Assembly (NCBI GenBank): GCA_947589415.1
Contig: CANQBP010000015.1
Coordinates: 1-47,973 of the forward strand
DNA: 47,973 nucleotides
Source: an uncultured Clostridia bacterium
GTDB lineage: Bacteria > Bacillota > Clostridia > Oscillospirales > Acutalibacteraceae
Direction of reading: 5' to 3'
In this document: positions 39,256 to 47,940 of the stretch, one piece after another
How positions within the stretch are numbered: position 1 is the first letter of the stretch
How the letters are laid out: each line of letters starts with the position of its first letter
The notes under the pieces: model-generated
What the model saw: the letters and a program-made list of their open reading frames with translations, nothing else
What the model was told of the DNA's origin: nothing
Databases searched by the model: none
Translations under genes and position numbers: made by a program

Positions 39256-41457
39256 TTATTTGAGAGAACCGCCGCCCGTAAGGGGTTTAAATCTATTTTC
39301 CTCTTTTTCTACCGTCTTTTTAGATGCAAGAGCCTTTTTTGCCATATCAGAAAATTCCCTTTGACAGTTACGCGGCTTTTTTCCTCGTCTGTCGAGAAGC
39401 TCATACGTTGTATCGGGATTTTGTATTCTCGTATTGAGAACATCTTTTAGCATTGTTTCAATAATTTCCATAGATCTTTCAACCAGCTCCGGATCTTCTA
39501 TCGGAAACACAAGCTCTACCCTTTTATCGAGGTTTCTCTGCATCCAGTCCGCAGACCCCATATATATCTTTCGCTCACCGCCGTTTTCAAATACAAAAAT
39601 CCTGCTATGTTCAAGAAGCTGACCAACAACGCTGCGAACGGTTATATTTTCGCTTATACCCTTAATTCCGGGAACAAGGCAACAAATTCCACGTACTATA
39701 AGTGTTATTTTGACCCCTGCCCTTGACGCATCGTACAAAAGTCTGATTATTGCAGGATCGACAAGAGAATTTACCTTTGCCACAATTCCTGACGGCAGAC
39801 CCGCAAGAGCGTTTTCGGTTTCCTTTCGTATCATTTCTTCAAAGAAGTCACGCAGCCCCGTAGGAGCAACCTTCATTTTATTATAAACGGGCGGTGTGCT
39901 GTATCCTGTTATGACATTAAACAGGGACGATGCATCTTCACCGAATGATTCATCGCAGGTGAACACACCGATATCCGTATAGAAACGTGCCGTGCTGTCG
40001 TTATAATTGCCCGTGCCCATATGAAGATACCTGCGCAGTCCGTCCTCTTCTCTGCGAACAACAAGCACTATTTTACAGTGCGTTTTAAGCCCCTGCAAAC
40101 CGTATATTACATGGCAGCCCGCTTTTTCGAGCTTTTTTGCCCAACCGATATTGTTTTCCTCATCAAATCTCGCTTTAAGCTCAACAAGTACCGTGACCTG
40201 CTTACCGTTCTCGGCAGCTTTTATCAAAGCTGCTATAATAGGTGAATGTCCGCTTACTCTGTAAAGAGTTTGTTTTATGGCAAGCACATCGGGATCGGCT
40301 GCCGCTTGATTTATGAATTTTATAACCGAATCAAAGCTCTCATACGGGTGATGCACCATTCTGTCCTTTTCCCTTATTGCCTCAAACATATCATCATAGC
40401 TGAAGAAATCAGCCGGAGGATTTACCGGAATTATAGGCTTAAATCGGAGTGAGTCAAGTCCGTCAATATGACAGAATTTAGACAGGAACGTAAGATCGAG
40501 AGGCCCGCTTACCTCATATATTTCCTTACTGCTTACACCAAGCATATCAACGAGAAAATTTTTCAGTTCCCCGTCGCACTTTGAAATTATTTCAAGGCGT
40601 ACCGGATCACCTCTCTGACGCTTCTTCAATGAATGTTTAATTTCCACCAGAAGATCATCGGCTTCCTCATCAATATCAAGGTCGCTGTCCCTTGTTATCC
40701 TGAAAGGACAGCAGGCTTTGATTTTATACAGTTCAAACAAATCCGAAAGCCTGTTGATTATTATATCCTCAAGCATAACAAATGCTCTTCCGTTATCCGT
40801 CTGTACCTCAAAATATCTCGGCAGTATTGACGGGACTTGAACCACGGCAAAAATATCCTCGCCCTCCTTTGAAAGGCGGACGGCTATATTCAGACTTTTA
40901 TTGGCAAGCAGCGGAAACGGTCTGGACTTATCAACGGCAAGCGGCGTGAGAACGGGAAAAATAAATTTATCAAAATATTTATCCACCTGCTGACGCTGAG
41001 CCTTTGAAAGTTCCTCCGTTTTCAAAAAATACAGCTTACATTTTCTAAGTGCAGGCATCAGTGAACGGTTCAGACATGAGTATTGCTTTTTTGCAAATTC
41101 ATGGATTTTTAATGTAAGGCTTTCAAACTGCTGAATTGAGTTCATTCCCGACTCGTCAGCCTGGTGTGATTTGGAAGAATGCAGCTTATCCATAACTCCC
41201 GCAACACGCACCATAAAAAATTCATCAAGATTAGATGCCGTTATCGCAAGAAAATTCAATCTTTCCAAAATCGGATTTTCCTTTTCAAATGCCTCTTCAA
41301 GCACCCTGCTGTTAAAATCCATCCAACTGAGTTCTCTGTTATGATACGGGAAATCCGATTGCGAATATAACTTTGTCGGTTTTAGTTGTGCCTTTGATAA
41401 ATTTTTGGTCTTACCGTCTTTTTTTTCTTTTGTGTCTGTTTTTTTCTTATCGCTCAA
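39256..41457 (-). CDS. ppk1: polyphosphate kinase 1
   Basis: Reversibly polymerises the gamma phosphate of ATP into polyphosphate. About 733 residues. The N domain begins at NRELSWMDFNSRVLEEA; the phospholipase-D-like catalytic halves contain VLAIKQTLYRVSG and the block GLKTHCKIVLV, whose His is the phosphorylated residue, followed by YLHMGTGNYND. The N-terminal 30 residues are a Lys-rich extension. The start is TTG 41457 after AAAAGGTGG; the GTG at 41466 overlaps that site. Own promoter. Confidence 0.96.
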   Translation of the reverse strand: MSDKKKTDTKEKKDGKTKNLSKAQLKPTKLYSQSDFPYHNRELSWMDFNSRVLEEAFEKENPILERLNFLAITASNLDEFFMVRVAGVMDKLHSSKSHQADESGMNSIQQFESLTLKIHEFAKKQYSCLNRSLMPALRKCKLYFLKTEELSKAQRQQVDKYFDKFIFPVLTPLAVDKSRPFPLLANKSLNIAVRLSKEGEDIFAVVQVPSILPRYFEVQTDNGRAFVMLEDIIINRLSDLFELYKIKACCPFRITRDSDLDIDEEADDLLVEIKHSLKKRQRGDPVRLEIISKCDGELKNFLVDMLGVSSKEIYEVSGPLDLTFLSKFCHIDGLDSLRFKPIIPVNPPADFFSYDDMFEAIREKDRMVHHPYESFDSVIKFINQAAADPDVLAIKQTLYRVSGHSPIIAALIKAAENGKQVTVLVELKARFDEENNIGWAKKLEKAGCHVIYGLQGLKTHCKIVLVVRREEDGLRRYLHMGTGNYNDSTARFYTDIGVFTCDESFGEDASSLFNVITGYSTPPVYNKMKVAPTGLRDFFEEMIRKETENALAGLPSGIVAKVNSLVDPAIIRLLYDASRAGVKITLIVRGICCLVPGIKGISENITVRSVVGQLLEHSRIFVFENGGERKIYMGSADWMQRNLDKRVELVFPIEDPELVERSMEIIETMLKDVLNTRIQNPDTTYELLDRRGKKPRNCQREFSDMAKKALASKKTVEKEENRFKPLTGGGSLK

Positions 41458-41499
41458 TGTTACCACCTTTTCAGAACAAGTTTCCTCATAATTTATTTC

Positions 41500-41528
41500 A
41501 TTATAACAAAGAAAAGTAAATTTAGCAA
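41500..41528 (-). promoter_or_regulatory. promoter of ppk1
   Basis: Minus strand TTGCTA (41528-41523), 17 bp, TATAAT (41505-41500). Confidence 0.7.
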
Positions 41529-41560
41529 TATATTTTATATAAAATGTTAAAAAGAAAAAT

Positions 41561-41592
41561 TAAGAAACGGACTCCGCCAAAGCAAAGTCCGT
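41561..41592 (-). terminator. terminator after the ireB pair
   Basis: Minus strand hairpin ACGGACT/AGTCCGT (41592-41567) followed by a T-rich tract (TTCTTAATTTTT), 22 bases after the stop of the small gene at 41615. Confidence 0.75.
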
Positions 41593-41614
41593 CTTTCGGT
41601 TGCAAACGCAATAT

Positions 41615-41932
41615 TCAGTTTTCTTTCAAAGCCTTTTGAAGCCATACATAGCCGGTATCCAAAGCCGCAAACAGATTAGGCTGCTCTTCCGTTTTTTCAA
41701 CTGCCTTTTGGGGGCTGACATTTATATCCGTATTGAGAAGCTGCACAAAAACCTTATCAGCGATTTTCATACTCTGCATGGAACTGTTTCCATCGGGCTG
41801 TATCTCCTTTTTGGACTTTATCTGCATTCTCACCACATAACTATCCCTCATATCCCCGTAATACAAAAGATCTCCGTTTCTAACGAGAGGTTTTCCCTTA
41901 TACATGGGAAAACGTGTCTTAGTTTCCGACAT
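41615..41932 (-). CDS. conserved small protein downstream of ireB
   Basis: 105 residues from ATG 41932, which has GGAGGTC upstream. The N-terminal half has a clear short-domain look: MYKGKPLVRNGDLLYYGDMR then a strand VVRMQI. The C-terminal half is a charged linker ending in LFAALDTGYVWLQKALKEN. No membrane segment. I do not recognise a named family. It follows ireB by 51 bases with a terminator behind it, so the two form one transcript; in many Firmicutes ruvX occupies this place. Confidence 0.75.
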   Translation of the reverse strand: MSETKTRFPMYKGKPLVRNGDLLYYGDMRDSYVVRMQIKSKKEIQPDGNSSMQSMKIADKVFVQLLNTDINVSPQKAVEKTEEQPNLFAALDTGYVWLQKALKEN

Positions 41933-41983
41933 CACAAGACCTCCATTCTTTAATTCTGATATCATCATCAATACACGCACATA

Positions 41984-42241
41984 TCACACGCCAAGATAAT
42001 TCCTCAACAGAATTTCCAAGAGGTCATCTCTGTCGATCTTTCTGATAAGATTACGTGCATTATTATGGGTGGTGATATAGGTCGGATCCTCCGAAAGAAT
42101 ATAGCCGACCATCTGATTTATTGGATTATACCCTTTCTCTTTAAGGGAATTATAAACCGTTGTAAGGATAGTCTTAACAGATTCATCACGATTATCAGGA
42201 ATAGAAAATACTATTGTCTTGTCAGTTGCGTCATTACGCAT
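41984..42241 (-). CDS. ireB: IreB family regulatory phosphoprotein (UPF0297)
   Basis: 85 residues, usual length. The family pattern is complete: [42 protein letters not shown]-type core and the C-terminal [17 protein letters not shown]. In Enterococcus the homologue is phosphorylated by the Ser/Thr kinase IreK and affects cephalosporin tolerance. Thr residues near the N-terminus (Thr6, Thr8) are candidate sites. ATG with GCGGAGGTGG. Confidence 0.95.
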   Translation of the reverse strand: MRNDATDKTIVFSIPDNRDESVKTILTTVYNSLKEKGYNPINQMVGYILSEDPTYITTHNNARNLIRKIDRDDLLEILLRNYLGV

Positions 42242-42265
42242 TCATACCACCTCCGCATACTCTAT

Positions 42266-42294
42266 ATTCTAACACATATCAAAGCGAAATACAA
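42266..42294 (-). promoter_or_regulatory. promoter of ireB
   Basis: Minus strand TTGTAT (42294-42289), 17 bp, TAGAAT (42271-42266). Confidence 0.5.
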
Positions 42295-42338
42295 TAACAA
42301 ACCGCTTATTTTTTCGTTTGCCCGCCGATACACAAATA

Positions 42339-44711
42339 TCATGCGGTCTTTATCACAACATTCATTTCCGCCAACTTGTCGGTAATTCTGTCTATAACTT
42401 CCTGTACTTCGGCAGCCGAAAGTGTTCTTTCGTTTGAAGAAAATTCAAAACGTACGGTAATTCTATGAATTTCATCTGTATCATAAGTATCTGCAATACT
42501 TACATTTTTTATAAGTCCGCTTTCGTCCGATTTCCAACAATGTGTAAGCTCCGCAAAAACCGTTCCCTTCGGTATATCAAGGCTGAGGTCATATTCCATG
42601 GTCGGATATTTCGACGGTTCATTATATTCAATAGGTCTTGTTGTAACAGCGGCAAATTTGCTTACGTTGATTTCGGCAAATACTATATTTCCCTTTTTGT
42701 CTATATTTTTTCTGACAGTCGGGTGTACCGTTCCTATAACGCCTATATCAGTACCGCCGAGTATCACCCTGTTTAAATTTACGGGGTGTTCATAGGAATG
42801 TGCGGGTTCTGTCTTAACAAATTCGATCTCGGAATGTTTTATATCCCTTGCAAGCTCGGTAAGAATATCACGAAGTCTGAAATAAAGGTCTTTGAGTTCC
42901 GCTGACCTGCTGTATAGTGTTATGCCGAGATTTTTATTTTCTATACACATATTATTCTCATCAAGTCCGTTTACAACTCTTCCTATTTCAAATATACCAA
43001 ACTCCGGCATATATGATATATTTGATTTTACCTGACAAAGTTGTGTAGGCACCATAGAATTTCTAAGCGTTTCGATATTCGGGTTTGTCGCATTCGCCAG
43101 CCTTACATTTTTCTCTACCGGAATACCTATTGCTTTCTGCTCGTCATTATATGCCCATACGTATGAATGTACCTCGTGCAGACTGAAACGTTTAACAAGT
43201 ATATCCTTCATTTTTTCCTCGTCCGTCTTTACCTCATCAGTCCTTATAGGATAGAGCGGTGAAAGCGCAGTATTTACCTCAAAGTTATCATAGCCGTAAA
43301 TTCTTGTTATTTCCTCTATGATATCCGCATTCATCGTTACGTCCTTTGTTACTCTCCATGATGGTACATCAACGGTATAATTGCCGTCCTTATGACTTAC
43401 GCCGAATCCGAGATCCGTAAGGGTTTTTACAATCGTATCTCCGTCAATTTTGATACCCGTGTATCTGTCAACAAATGCCTGATCAAAATTAAGGGTAACG
43501 GGCGGGAATTTTTCCGTGTATTCATCTGTCAGCGATGATACTACCCTGACCCCGCCGTCATATTTTTTCAAAAGATACAAAAAACGTCCTATTGCCGGTA
43601 CTGTCATTTCGGGGTCAAGACTTTTTTCGTAACGCATTGATGCATCTGTTCTATGTGAAAGCCTTACAGTTGATTTTCTTATGCTTGCCGCATCAAAATT
43701 CGCAGACTCAAGAGCAAGAGTTGTCGTATCTTCTACTATCTCACTGTCAAGACCGCCCATAATACCTGCTATTGCAACGGGTGTATCACCGTTACATATC
43801 ATAAGCGTATTCTCGTCAATATTTCTTTCAACACCGTCAAGCGTTTTGAAAGTAAATTTCTTATCAAAGCGTTTTACCCTTATCTTTTCTACCCTGCGCG
43901 CATCAAAGGCGTGCATCGGCTGACCCGTTTCAAGCATGATATAGTTCGTCAGATCGGTAAGGAAATTTATCGCTCTCATACCGCAGTAATACAATCTTAT
44001 TCTTATGTTTACCGGACTTATGTTTCTTTTGATATTTTCCACCTTTATGCTGCTGTATCTCTTGCAAATCTTGTCCTCAACTTTAAGATCTACACACGGT
44101 AAATCCGAATAAACAGTAAGGTCATCTGTTTCCGGCACTCTCAGCGGTCTGCCCGCAAGTGCGGCAAACTCTCTTGCTATTCCGTAATGTCCCCATAGGT
44201 CGGGACGGTTTGTGAGGGATTTATTATCTACCTCAAAAATTATATCATCAACATCATAAATCGTCTTAATGTCCGTACCGTTGGGAACATCGTCCGTTAT
44301 TTCCATTATGCCCGAATTATCGTCGGATAAACCTATTTCGGATTCACCGCAGCACATACCGTTTGACACATATCCTGCGAGCTTTCTCGGTGCTATGGTA
44401 ATATCGCCTATTTTTGCACCGAGTTTTGCAAATGCCGTTTTCATTCCCACACGTACATTTTTAGCTCCGCATACAACATCTGTAAGTTCCCCGCCGCCCG
44501 CATCAACTTTTAAAAGATGCAGTTTTTTTGACTGCGGGTGTTCTTCCACGGACTTTATCTCCGCAACCACTATTCCGCTTATATCCGAACCCTTATAAAA
44601 TATTTCATTCTCCACCTCGGCGGTAGAAAGTGAAAACCTTCGGATAAGCTCAACCTTATCCAATCCGTCAAGATCCACGAAGTCGCAGATCCAATTCATT
44701 GATAAAAACAT
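42339..44711 (-). CDS. pheT: phenylalanyl-tRNA synthetase beta subunit
   Basis: 790 residues, normal for the bacterial beta chain. N-terminal helical start MNWICDFVD, tRNA-binding domain (EEHPQSKKLHLLKVDAG), B3/B4 editing domain, B5 domain (EITRIYGYDNFE) and a C-terminal ferredoxin-like anticodon-binding domain (LSAAEVQEVIDRIT) are in order. ATG with AGGGAG. It follows pheS by 29 bases, under the same T-box. Confidence 0.97.
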   Translation of the reverse strand: MFLSMNWICDFVDLDGLDKVELIRRFSLSTAEVENEIFYKGSDISGIVVAEIKSVEEHPQSKKLHLLKVDAGGGELTDVVCGAKNVRVGMKTAFAKLGAKIGDITIAPRKLAGYVSNGMCCGESEIGLSDDNSGIMEITDDVPNGTDIKTIYDVDDIIFEVDNKSLTNRPDLWGHYGIAREFAALAGRPLRVPETDDLTVYSDLPCVDLKVEDKICKRYSSIKVENIKRNISPVNIRIRLYYCGMRAINFLTDLTNYIMLETGQPMHAFDARRVEKIRVKRFDKKFTFKTLDGVERNIDENTLMICNGDTPVAIAGIMGGLDSEIVEDTTTLALESANFDAASIRKSTVRLSHRTDASMRYEKSLDPEMTVPAIGRFLYLLKKYDGGVRVVSSLTDEYTEKFPPVTLNFDQAFVDRYTGIKIDGDTIVKTLTDLGFGVSHKDGNYTVDVPSWRVTKDVTMNADIIEEITRIYGYDNFEVNTALSPLYPIRTDEVKTDEEKMKDILVKRFSLHEVHSYVWAYNDEQKAIGIPVEKNVRLANATNPNIETLRNSMVPTQLCQVKSNISYMPEFGIFEIGRVVNGLDENNMCIENKNLGITLYSRSAELKDLYFRLRDILTELARDIKHSEIEFVKTEPAHSYEHPVNLNRVILGGTDIGVIGTVHPTVRKNIDKKGNIVFAEINVSKFAAVTTRPIEYNEPSKYPTMEYDLSLDIPKGTVFAELTHCWKSDESGLIKNVSIADTYDTDEIHRITVRFEFSSNERTLSAAEVQEVIDRITDKLAEMNVVIKTA

Positions 44712-44740
44712 ATTATACTCCCTGTCTTATTTTATTATTT

Positions 44741-45793
44741 TTAATTATCATCTCTGAACTGCGAAAGCACTTTAAGACTTCCGCTGTTGAGATCACGTAT
44801 ATCCTTTATACCGTATTTCATCATTGCGAGCCTTGTAAGACCTAATCCGAATGCAAAACCCGTATATTTATCGGGATCAATTCCTCCCTCTCTCAAAACA
44901 TTCGGGTGTATCATTCCGCACGGGCAAAGCTCAAGCCAACCGCTGTGCTTACATGACGGGCAGCCGTCCCCGCCGCATATAAGACAGCTTATATCAAGCT
45001 CAAAGCCCGGCTCCACAAACGGGAAAAATCCCGGACGAAGGCGTACTCTGATATCCTTTCTGAATACTTCCGAAAGCATTGTTTTCATGAAATAAATCAA
45101 ATTGGAAATTGATATATTTTTATCTACCATCATACCCTCCATTTGGAAAAAGGTATTTTCATGGCAGGCATCGGTAGCTTCATTTCTGAAACAGCGTCCC
45201 GGAAATATTGCCTTTATCGGCACTCCGTCATTTATCAGGGCAGGACCGTATTTTTTAAGTATTGCATTCTGTGCTGCCGAGGTCTGGGATTTAAGAAGCT
45301 GACCGTTTTCAAGATAATAGGTATCCTGCATATCTCTTGCGGGGTGATCCTTTGGAATATTCACCGCCTCGAAACATTCATAATCCGTAACTACCTCGGA
45401 ATAATCCTCAACCGTAAAGCCCATTGACCTAAACACGGCTTCACACTGTCTTTGCACAAGCGTTATCGGGTGATATGACCCCGAATTATCAGGGGACGGA
45501 GCCGTTATATCAAAAACGGGCATAGATGCTATTTCCCCCTCAATTTCTTTTTTTCGCAGCACCTCTGTTTTTTCTTCGATTTGACTTGCCGCAAATTCCT
45601 TAAGTTTGTTGACATCGGCACCGAACATTCTTTTTTCTTCGGGCGTCAGCTCTTTCATACCCTTAAGCAGTGCCGTAATGCTTCCCTTTTTTCCGAGATA
45701 TGCTACTCTCAGCTTATCAATTTCGGGAAGCTCCGAAATGACGGAAAGTTCATTTTCAAATTTTTCTTTCAATTGTAAAATTCTTTCGTCCAC
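44741..45793 (-). CDS. pheS: phenylalanyl-tRNA synthetase alpha subunit
   Basis: Catalytic chain that charges tRNA-Phe. 350 residues. Class II motifs are present: motif 2 GRCFRNEATDACHENTFFQM and motif 3 FAFGLGLTRLAMMKYGI. The zinc-like cluster CLICGGDGCPSCKHSGW is retained. GTG start with GGAGGTATAATA upstream. First gene behind the T-box leader, co-transcribed with pheT. Confidence 0.97.
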   Translation of the reverse strand: MDERILQLKEKFENELSVISELPEIDKLRVAYLGKKGSITALLKGMKELTPEEKRMFGADVNKLKEFAASQIEEKTEVLRKKEIEGEIASMPVFDITAPSPDNSGSYHPITLVQRQCEAVFRSMGFTVEDYSEVVTDYECFEAVNIPKDHPARDMQDTYYLENGQLLKSQTSAAQNAILKKYGPALINDGVPIKAIFPGRCFRNEATDACHENTFFQMEGMMVDKNISISNLIYFMKTMLSEVFRKDIRVRLRPGFFPFVEPGFELDISCLICGGDGCPSCKHSGWLELCPCGMIHPNVLREGGIDPDKYTGFAFGLGLTRLAMMKYGIKDIRDLNSGSLKVLSQFRDDN

Positions 45794-45819
45794 TATTATA
45801 CCTCCGTTTTATAATGCAT

Positions 45820-46072
45820 AAAAAATCCCCGTACAGACAATTTCCGTACAGGGACGAAATAACAAATATTCCGCGGTACCACCCGTATTTTTGCATAAAT
45901 GCAAACACTCTTTCGGCATATAACGGTACCGACCCGTTGCGGCTTACTGATATCCGTTCGGCCGCACCGCTCCAAAGCGAACTTCACACGTCTGTCCGTA
46001 TGCCGTTTCCAGCCAAGACGGCACTCTCTTTGAGCGGACACTGCGTGTTACTTTTCTTTATCAATGCGTTAT
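45820..46072 (-). promoter_or_regulatory. T-box leader of pheST (specificity Phe)
   Basis: On the minus strand the T-box sequence GGGTGGTACCGCGG (45884-45871) is followed by a terminator whose arms CCCTGTACGG and CTGTACGGGG end in six Ts (45825-45820). Stem I lies upstream; its specifier region reads GTGTGAAGTTCGC, giving TTC as the likely Phe specifier codon. Uncharged tRNA-Phe would stabilise the antiterminator and switch pheST on. Confidence 0.93.
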
Positions 46073-46078
46073 AAGGTA

Positions 46079-46106
46079 ATTATAACATATATTTGGAAAA
46101 ATTCAA
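46079..46106 (-). promoter_or_regulatory. promoter of the pheST leader
   Basis: Minus strand TTGAAT (46106-46101), 16 bp, TATAAT (46084-46079). Confidence 0.65.
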
Positions 46107-46129
46107 GACAAAATTTAAAATTACCGCCT

Positions 46130-46324
46130 TTATTCAACTTCTACATTATCCAGACCGTATTCAAGTATAATTCCTATAATTTCATTTCTTGATCTGTTTG
46201 TTTCGTTTACAAGCCGATCCAAGCGTTCAATAGTTTCATCTTTAAGCCGAACCGAGATCACCTTGCTTCCGTCCTCTCCCTTGAGAGGGTTCTTTTTCTT
46301 AATTGTCAGTTTATTTTCTTTCAT
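46130..46324 (-). CDS. ribbon-helix-helix DNA-binding protein
   Basis: 64 residues. The RHH fold is visible: a strand KVISVRL, helix 1 KDETIERLDRLVNETN and helix 2 SRNEIIGIILEYGLDNV. Proteins of this size are usually dimeric repressors, often controlling themselves or a neighbour. The basic N-terminus (KENKLTIKKKNPLKG) could add DNA contacts. ATG with AGGGGGCGG. It is divergent from the DUF4190 gene, and the AT-rich space between them carries operator-like palindromes. There is no toxin gene beside it, so an antitoxin role is unlikely. Confidence 0.85.
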   Translation of the reverse strand: MKENKLTIKKKNPLKGEDGSKVISVRLKDETIERLDRLVNETNRSRNEIIGIILEYGLDNVEVE

Positions 46325-46438
46325 TGATACCGCCCCCTATTACAAATTGTATAATTAAATATTCGATAAGTATATACTACAAAATATATTATCAATATTA
46401 TAATTGTAGTTAAATATTTTTTATTTTTATAATAATTA

Positions 46439-46467
46439 TTGACAAATTTCGATTTATGTATTACAAT
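46439..46467 (+). promoter_or_regulatory. promoter of the DUF4190 gene
   Basis: TTGACA (46439-46444), 17 bp, TACAAT (46462-46467). The -10 box lies inside the inverted repeat at 46457-46482. Confidence 0.72.
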
Positions 46468-46482
46468 TTGTAGTGTAATACA
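46457..46482. promoter_or_regulatory. operator-like inverted repeat over the DUF4190 promoter
   Basis: TGTATTACA (46457-46465) and TGTAATACA (46474-46482) are perfect inverted 9-mers with an 8-base centre and cover the -10 box. A related near-palindrome TACAAATTGTA lies just upstream of the RHH start codon (46340-46350), and the word TTACAAT recurs at 46484-46491. A site of this kind suits binding by the divergently encoded RHH protein. Confidence 0.5.
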
Positions 46483-46521
46483 TATTACAATTTTCTTATT
46501 TATTTAACAGGAGGGCTGTTT

Positions 46522-46848
46522 ATGAATCAACAACCAAACAATTTCCAAAGACCAAATGACCCCGGCAAAGGAACAGGTGCTGCATCGCTCGTATTAGGCA
46601 TTATCGGATTATGCACGGGTTGGCTGTACGGTGTCGGGTGTGTGCTGGGTATAATCGGCGTAGTTCTTGCTGTTGTTTCCGGCAACAAAAGCTCGGCAGT
46701 CGGACTTAACCGCAACGGTATTGCCATAGGTGGTCTGGTCTGCTCAATTATTGCAATCGTATCGGGTGCAGGCTGCCTGATATGTACGATTTGTACGGGA
46801 GCTGCCGCCTCCGGTGCAGCATCGAGTCTTTATACCTACAACTTTTAA
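46522..46848 (+). CDS. DUF4190 domain membrane protein
   Basis: 108 residues with two long glycine-rich hydrophobic hairpins (SLVLGIIGLCTGWLYGVGCV and GIAIGGLVCSIIAIVSGAGC), the DUF4190 pattern of two to four helices. Short hydrophilic N-terminus rich in Asn, Gln and Pro. Function unknown. ATG with CAGGAGGG. Own promoter overlapped by an inverted repeat, so probably regulated; own terminator. Confidence 0.88.
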   Translation: MNQQPNNFQRPNDPGKGTGAASLVLGIIGLCTGWLYGVGCVLGIIGVVLAVVSGNKSSAVGLNRNGIAIGGLVCSIIAIVSGAGCLICTICTGAAASGAASSLYTYNF

Positions 46849-46866
46849 ACATATCTGTTACCTTGC

Positions 46867-46896
46867 ACTATGGGGCGGCATATACCGCCTCATAGT
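46867..46896 (+). terminator. hairpin after the DUF4190 gene
   Basis: ACTATGGGGCGG pairs with CCGCCTCATAGT around CATATA with one mismatch/bulge, followed by TTATATTT. Plausible terminator with a modest T tract. Confidence 0.6.
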
Positions 46897-46962
46897 TTAT
46901 ATTTAACATAATAATGCACAGTAATACTTCTTATATTATATTTTTGTCTGAAAGGAAACATT

Positions 46963-47763
46963 ATGTTGCCGACAATATCTGTTCTTGGATTTAATATTCC
47001 CGCATATACCGTAATGGCTTTGCTCGGACTTGCCGCAGCTGCTCTCTTAATCTTTTTTCGATGCAGGGAAAACAGTCAAATCAACCGTGTGCAGATAGTA
47101 AATATACCTGCGGTTTCTGCCATAGGCGTTTTCTTTTGCGCCCATATTCTATATGGAATTACACATTTTGACAAAATTCTTTTATGTCTGAATAACTTAC
47201 CGTCGGTTTTTTCATCTTGGAGCAGTTTTCTGTATTATTTTACCGATATCTTTGGGGGAATGGTTTTTTACGGAGGACTCATAGGAGGAATAATAACAGC
47301 ATATATTTATTGCAGATGTCTGAAACTCGATATACCTACCTATTTTGACGTACTTACGCCGTCAATACCGTTATTCCATGCTTTCGGCAGAATCGGCTGT
47401 TTTCTCGGCGGCTGCTGCTACGGGATAAAAAGTTCATGGGGATTTCAATACGAACACTCACTCGTCCCCGAAGCAGACGGTGTCACAAGACTCCCTATAC
47501 AACTGTTTGAGAGTGCGGGTAATTTAATTATAGCTGCAGTACTTATTTTTCTATCCAAGAAAATACATAAAAAAGGACTTCTCCTTCCCATGTACTTACT
47601 TATGTACGGTATTTTAAGGTTTACGACGGAATTTTTCCGCGGCGACGAAATCCGTGGTTTCCTCTTCGGAATATCAACATCGCAATGGGTAAGTATCTTT
47701 ACTACGCTTGCCGCCGTTACTATTATGTCAAAAAACTTATTGTGGAAAAAGAAAAATGATTAA
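46963..47763 (+). CDS. lgt: prolipoprotein diacylglyceryl transferase
   Basis: Attaches diacylglycerol to the lipobox cysteine of prelipoproteins. 266 residues, seven membrane helices. The signature HAFGRIGCFLGGCCYG with the essential His and Arg, the block GGMVFYGGLIGGI and the C-terminal RFTTEFFRGDE are present. The lipoproteins encoded at 17.6-18.9 kb and the S11 enzyme would be its substrates. ATG with GAAAGGAA; terminator behind. Confidence 0.96.
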   Translation: MLPTISVLGFNIPAYTVMALLGLAAAALLIFFRCRENSQINRVQIVNIPAVSAIGVFFCAHILYGITHFDKILLCLNNLPSVFSSWSSFLYYFTDIFGGMVFYGGLIGGIITAYIYCRCLKLDIPTYFDVLTPSIPLFHAFGRIGCFLGGCCYGIKSSWGFQYEHSLVPEADGVTRLPIQLFESAGNLIIAAVLIFLSKKIHKKGLLLPMYLLMYGILRFTTEFFRGDEIRGFLFGISTSQWVSIFTTLAAVTIMSKNLLWKKKND

Positions 47764-47773
47764 ATAAAAATCT

Positions 47774-47817
47774 TCCCTGCTTATCTGACAATAAAAATGA
47801 ATAAGCAGGGATTTTTT
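47774..47817 (+). terminator. terminator after lgt
   Basis: An 11-bp stem TCCCTGCTTAT/ATAAGCAGGGA (47774-47784 with 47801-47811) is followed by six Ts. Confidence 0.92.
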
Positions 47818-47940
47818 ATATTTCATTTGAAATTCTTCATTGATTTCCATGCAAAATGGCAGGGTTTTTGAATGAGTAAACAAATTGTTAATGAATAAAA
47901 GGGATAGATATGATATACTTGTATAGAGGTGGTCATATCA

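Noticed and set aside
46130-46324. RHH protein as antitoxin of a toxin-antitoxin pair
   Set aside because: No toxin-sized gene lies beside it on the same strand; the neighbours are the pheST leader and a divergent DUF4190 gene.
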